From contig JALVEU010000006.1 of assembly GCA_027030565.1 (NCBI GenBank), forward strand, positions 1 to 5,923: a DNA stretch of 5,923 nucleotides, read 5' to 3'. This DNA comes from Gammaproteobacteria bacterium (GTDB taxonomy: Bacteria; Pseudomonadota; Gammaproteobacteria; JAJDOJ01). Below the pieces are notes generated by a model. That model saw only the letters and a list, made by a program, of their open reading frames with translations, was not told the DNA's origin and did not search any database. Both the position numbers and the translations under genes were made by a program. Numbering within the stretch: position 1 is the first letter of the stretch; each line of letters begins with the position of its first letter. Below are positions 5,591 to 5,923 of the stretch, one piece after another.

Positions 5591-5923
5591 CTAGTTGCCG
5601 AGCTTCATGAGCAGGGAGTCGACGCTCGCCTGGCGCAGACGGCGCTGCGCCTGCTCGGCCTGCGCAAAGCTGGGAAAAGGGCCCACCCGCACCCGATGAT
5701 AGACCGTCTCGCCCACCTTGACCTTCTGGATGCTGGCATGCAGCCCCATGAGGGCCAATCGGGCCTTGAGCGCGTCTGCTTCGCCGTAGCGCTTGAAGGA
5801 CCCGGCCTGGAGGATGTAGCGCCCCGCGGGAGTGGGCGGGGTCCGGGGTGGCTCGGACCGGGGTGTCCTTTGCTCACGAGGCTTGGGGGTGCGCCTGGCA
5901 GGCGTTTTCGGGCCGGTCTCGTC
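5591..5923 (-). CDS. SPOR-domain protein, FtsN-like (partial, N-terminus beyond the right edge)
   Basis: The last 110 codons of a protein ending in a SPOR domain. Residues 1-34 of the visible part are a Pro/Arg/Thr-rich linker. Residues 35-110 are the SPOR domain: RYILQAGSFKRYGEADALKARL, then LHASIQKVKVGETVYHRVRVGPFPSFAQAEQAQRRL. The central RVRVGPF is the family's most typical block. SPOR domains bind septal peptidoglycan lacking stem peptides, so the protein probably acts in the periplasm at the division site. The missing N-terminus should carry a single membrane anchor if it is FtsN-like. A basic, low-complexity linker before the domain is usual for FtsN and related proteins. It is the first gene visible in the minus-strand block and ends 13 nt before yjbQ. 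Other SPOR proteins such as DedD or DamX cannot be excluded from this fragment. Confidence 0.9.
   Translation of the reverse strand, partial: DETGPKTPARRTPKPREQRTPRSEPPRTPPTPAGRYILQAGSFKRYGEADALKARLALMGLHASIQKVKVGETVYHRVRVGPFPSFAQAEQAQRRLRQASVDSLLMKLGN

Noticed and set aside
5605..5877. A 90-codon minus-strand frame within the SPOR gene region
   Set aside because: It is in a different frame from the SPOR domain, which reads continuously from the window edge to the TAG at 5591. The alternative product is Pro/Ser/Arg-rich with no domain.

Overview
The window is GC-rich chromosomal DNA, densely packed with short, well-known bacterial gene families. The combination (SPOR-domain protein, YjbQ, bacterial thiopurine methyltransferase, DUF1244, DUF3775, LemA plus a GIDE-type membrane protein) and the high GC point to a proteobacterium, most likely a gammaproteobacterium of the Ectothiorhodospiraceae/Chromatiales type. 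That placement is inference from gene content only. I see no rRNA, tRNA, CRISPR array, insertion sequence or phage gene.

Left edge (1-311): a thioredoxin/glutaredoxin-like gene with a CGKC redox motif runs off the window on the minus strand. Upstream of it is a textbook MerR-family promoter: TTGACC and TAGGCT hexamers held 19 bp apart around a perfect 9-2-9 inverted repeat. This is the strongest regulatory signal in the window. It suggests the redox gene is switched on by a metal- or redox-sensing MerR-type activator encoded elsewhere.

Plus-strand block (312-2221): a DUF1244 protein is followed, after a 93-bp gap, by a tightly coupled pair. The pair is LemA and a GIDE/BAM-domain protein whose start codon shares a base with the LemA stop codon. 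The GIDE protein has a membrane segment at each end and, unusually, a consensus EF-hand calcium-binding loop in its soluble part.

Minus-strand block (2229-5923, convergent with the plus block across a 7-bp gap). Read in the direction of transcription it holds the C-terminal SPOR domain of a cell-division-type protein (partial), YjbQ, a small unrecognised protein, a secreted PhoX/DUF839-like beta-propeller protein, thiopurine S-methyltransferase and a DUF3775 protein. Gaps are short (13, 38 and 62 bp) and two junctions overlap (13 and 11 bp), so most or all of these are probably one transcription unit. The genes do not form an obvious single pathway.

I did not find a clearly new multi-gene system. 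The best leads are the MerR-controlled redox gene, the EF-hand in the LemA-partner membrane protein, and the small unknown protein coupled to the PhoX-like gene.
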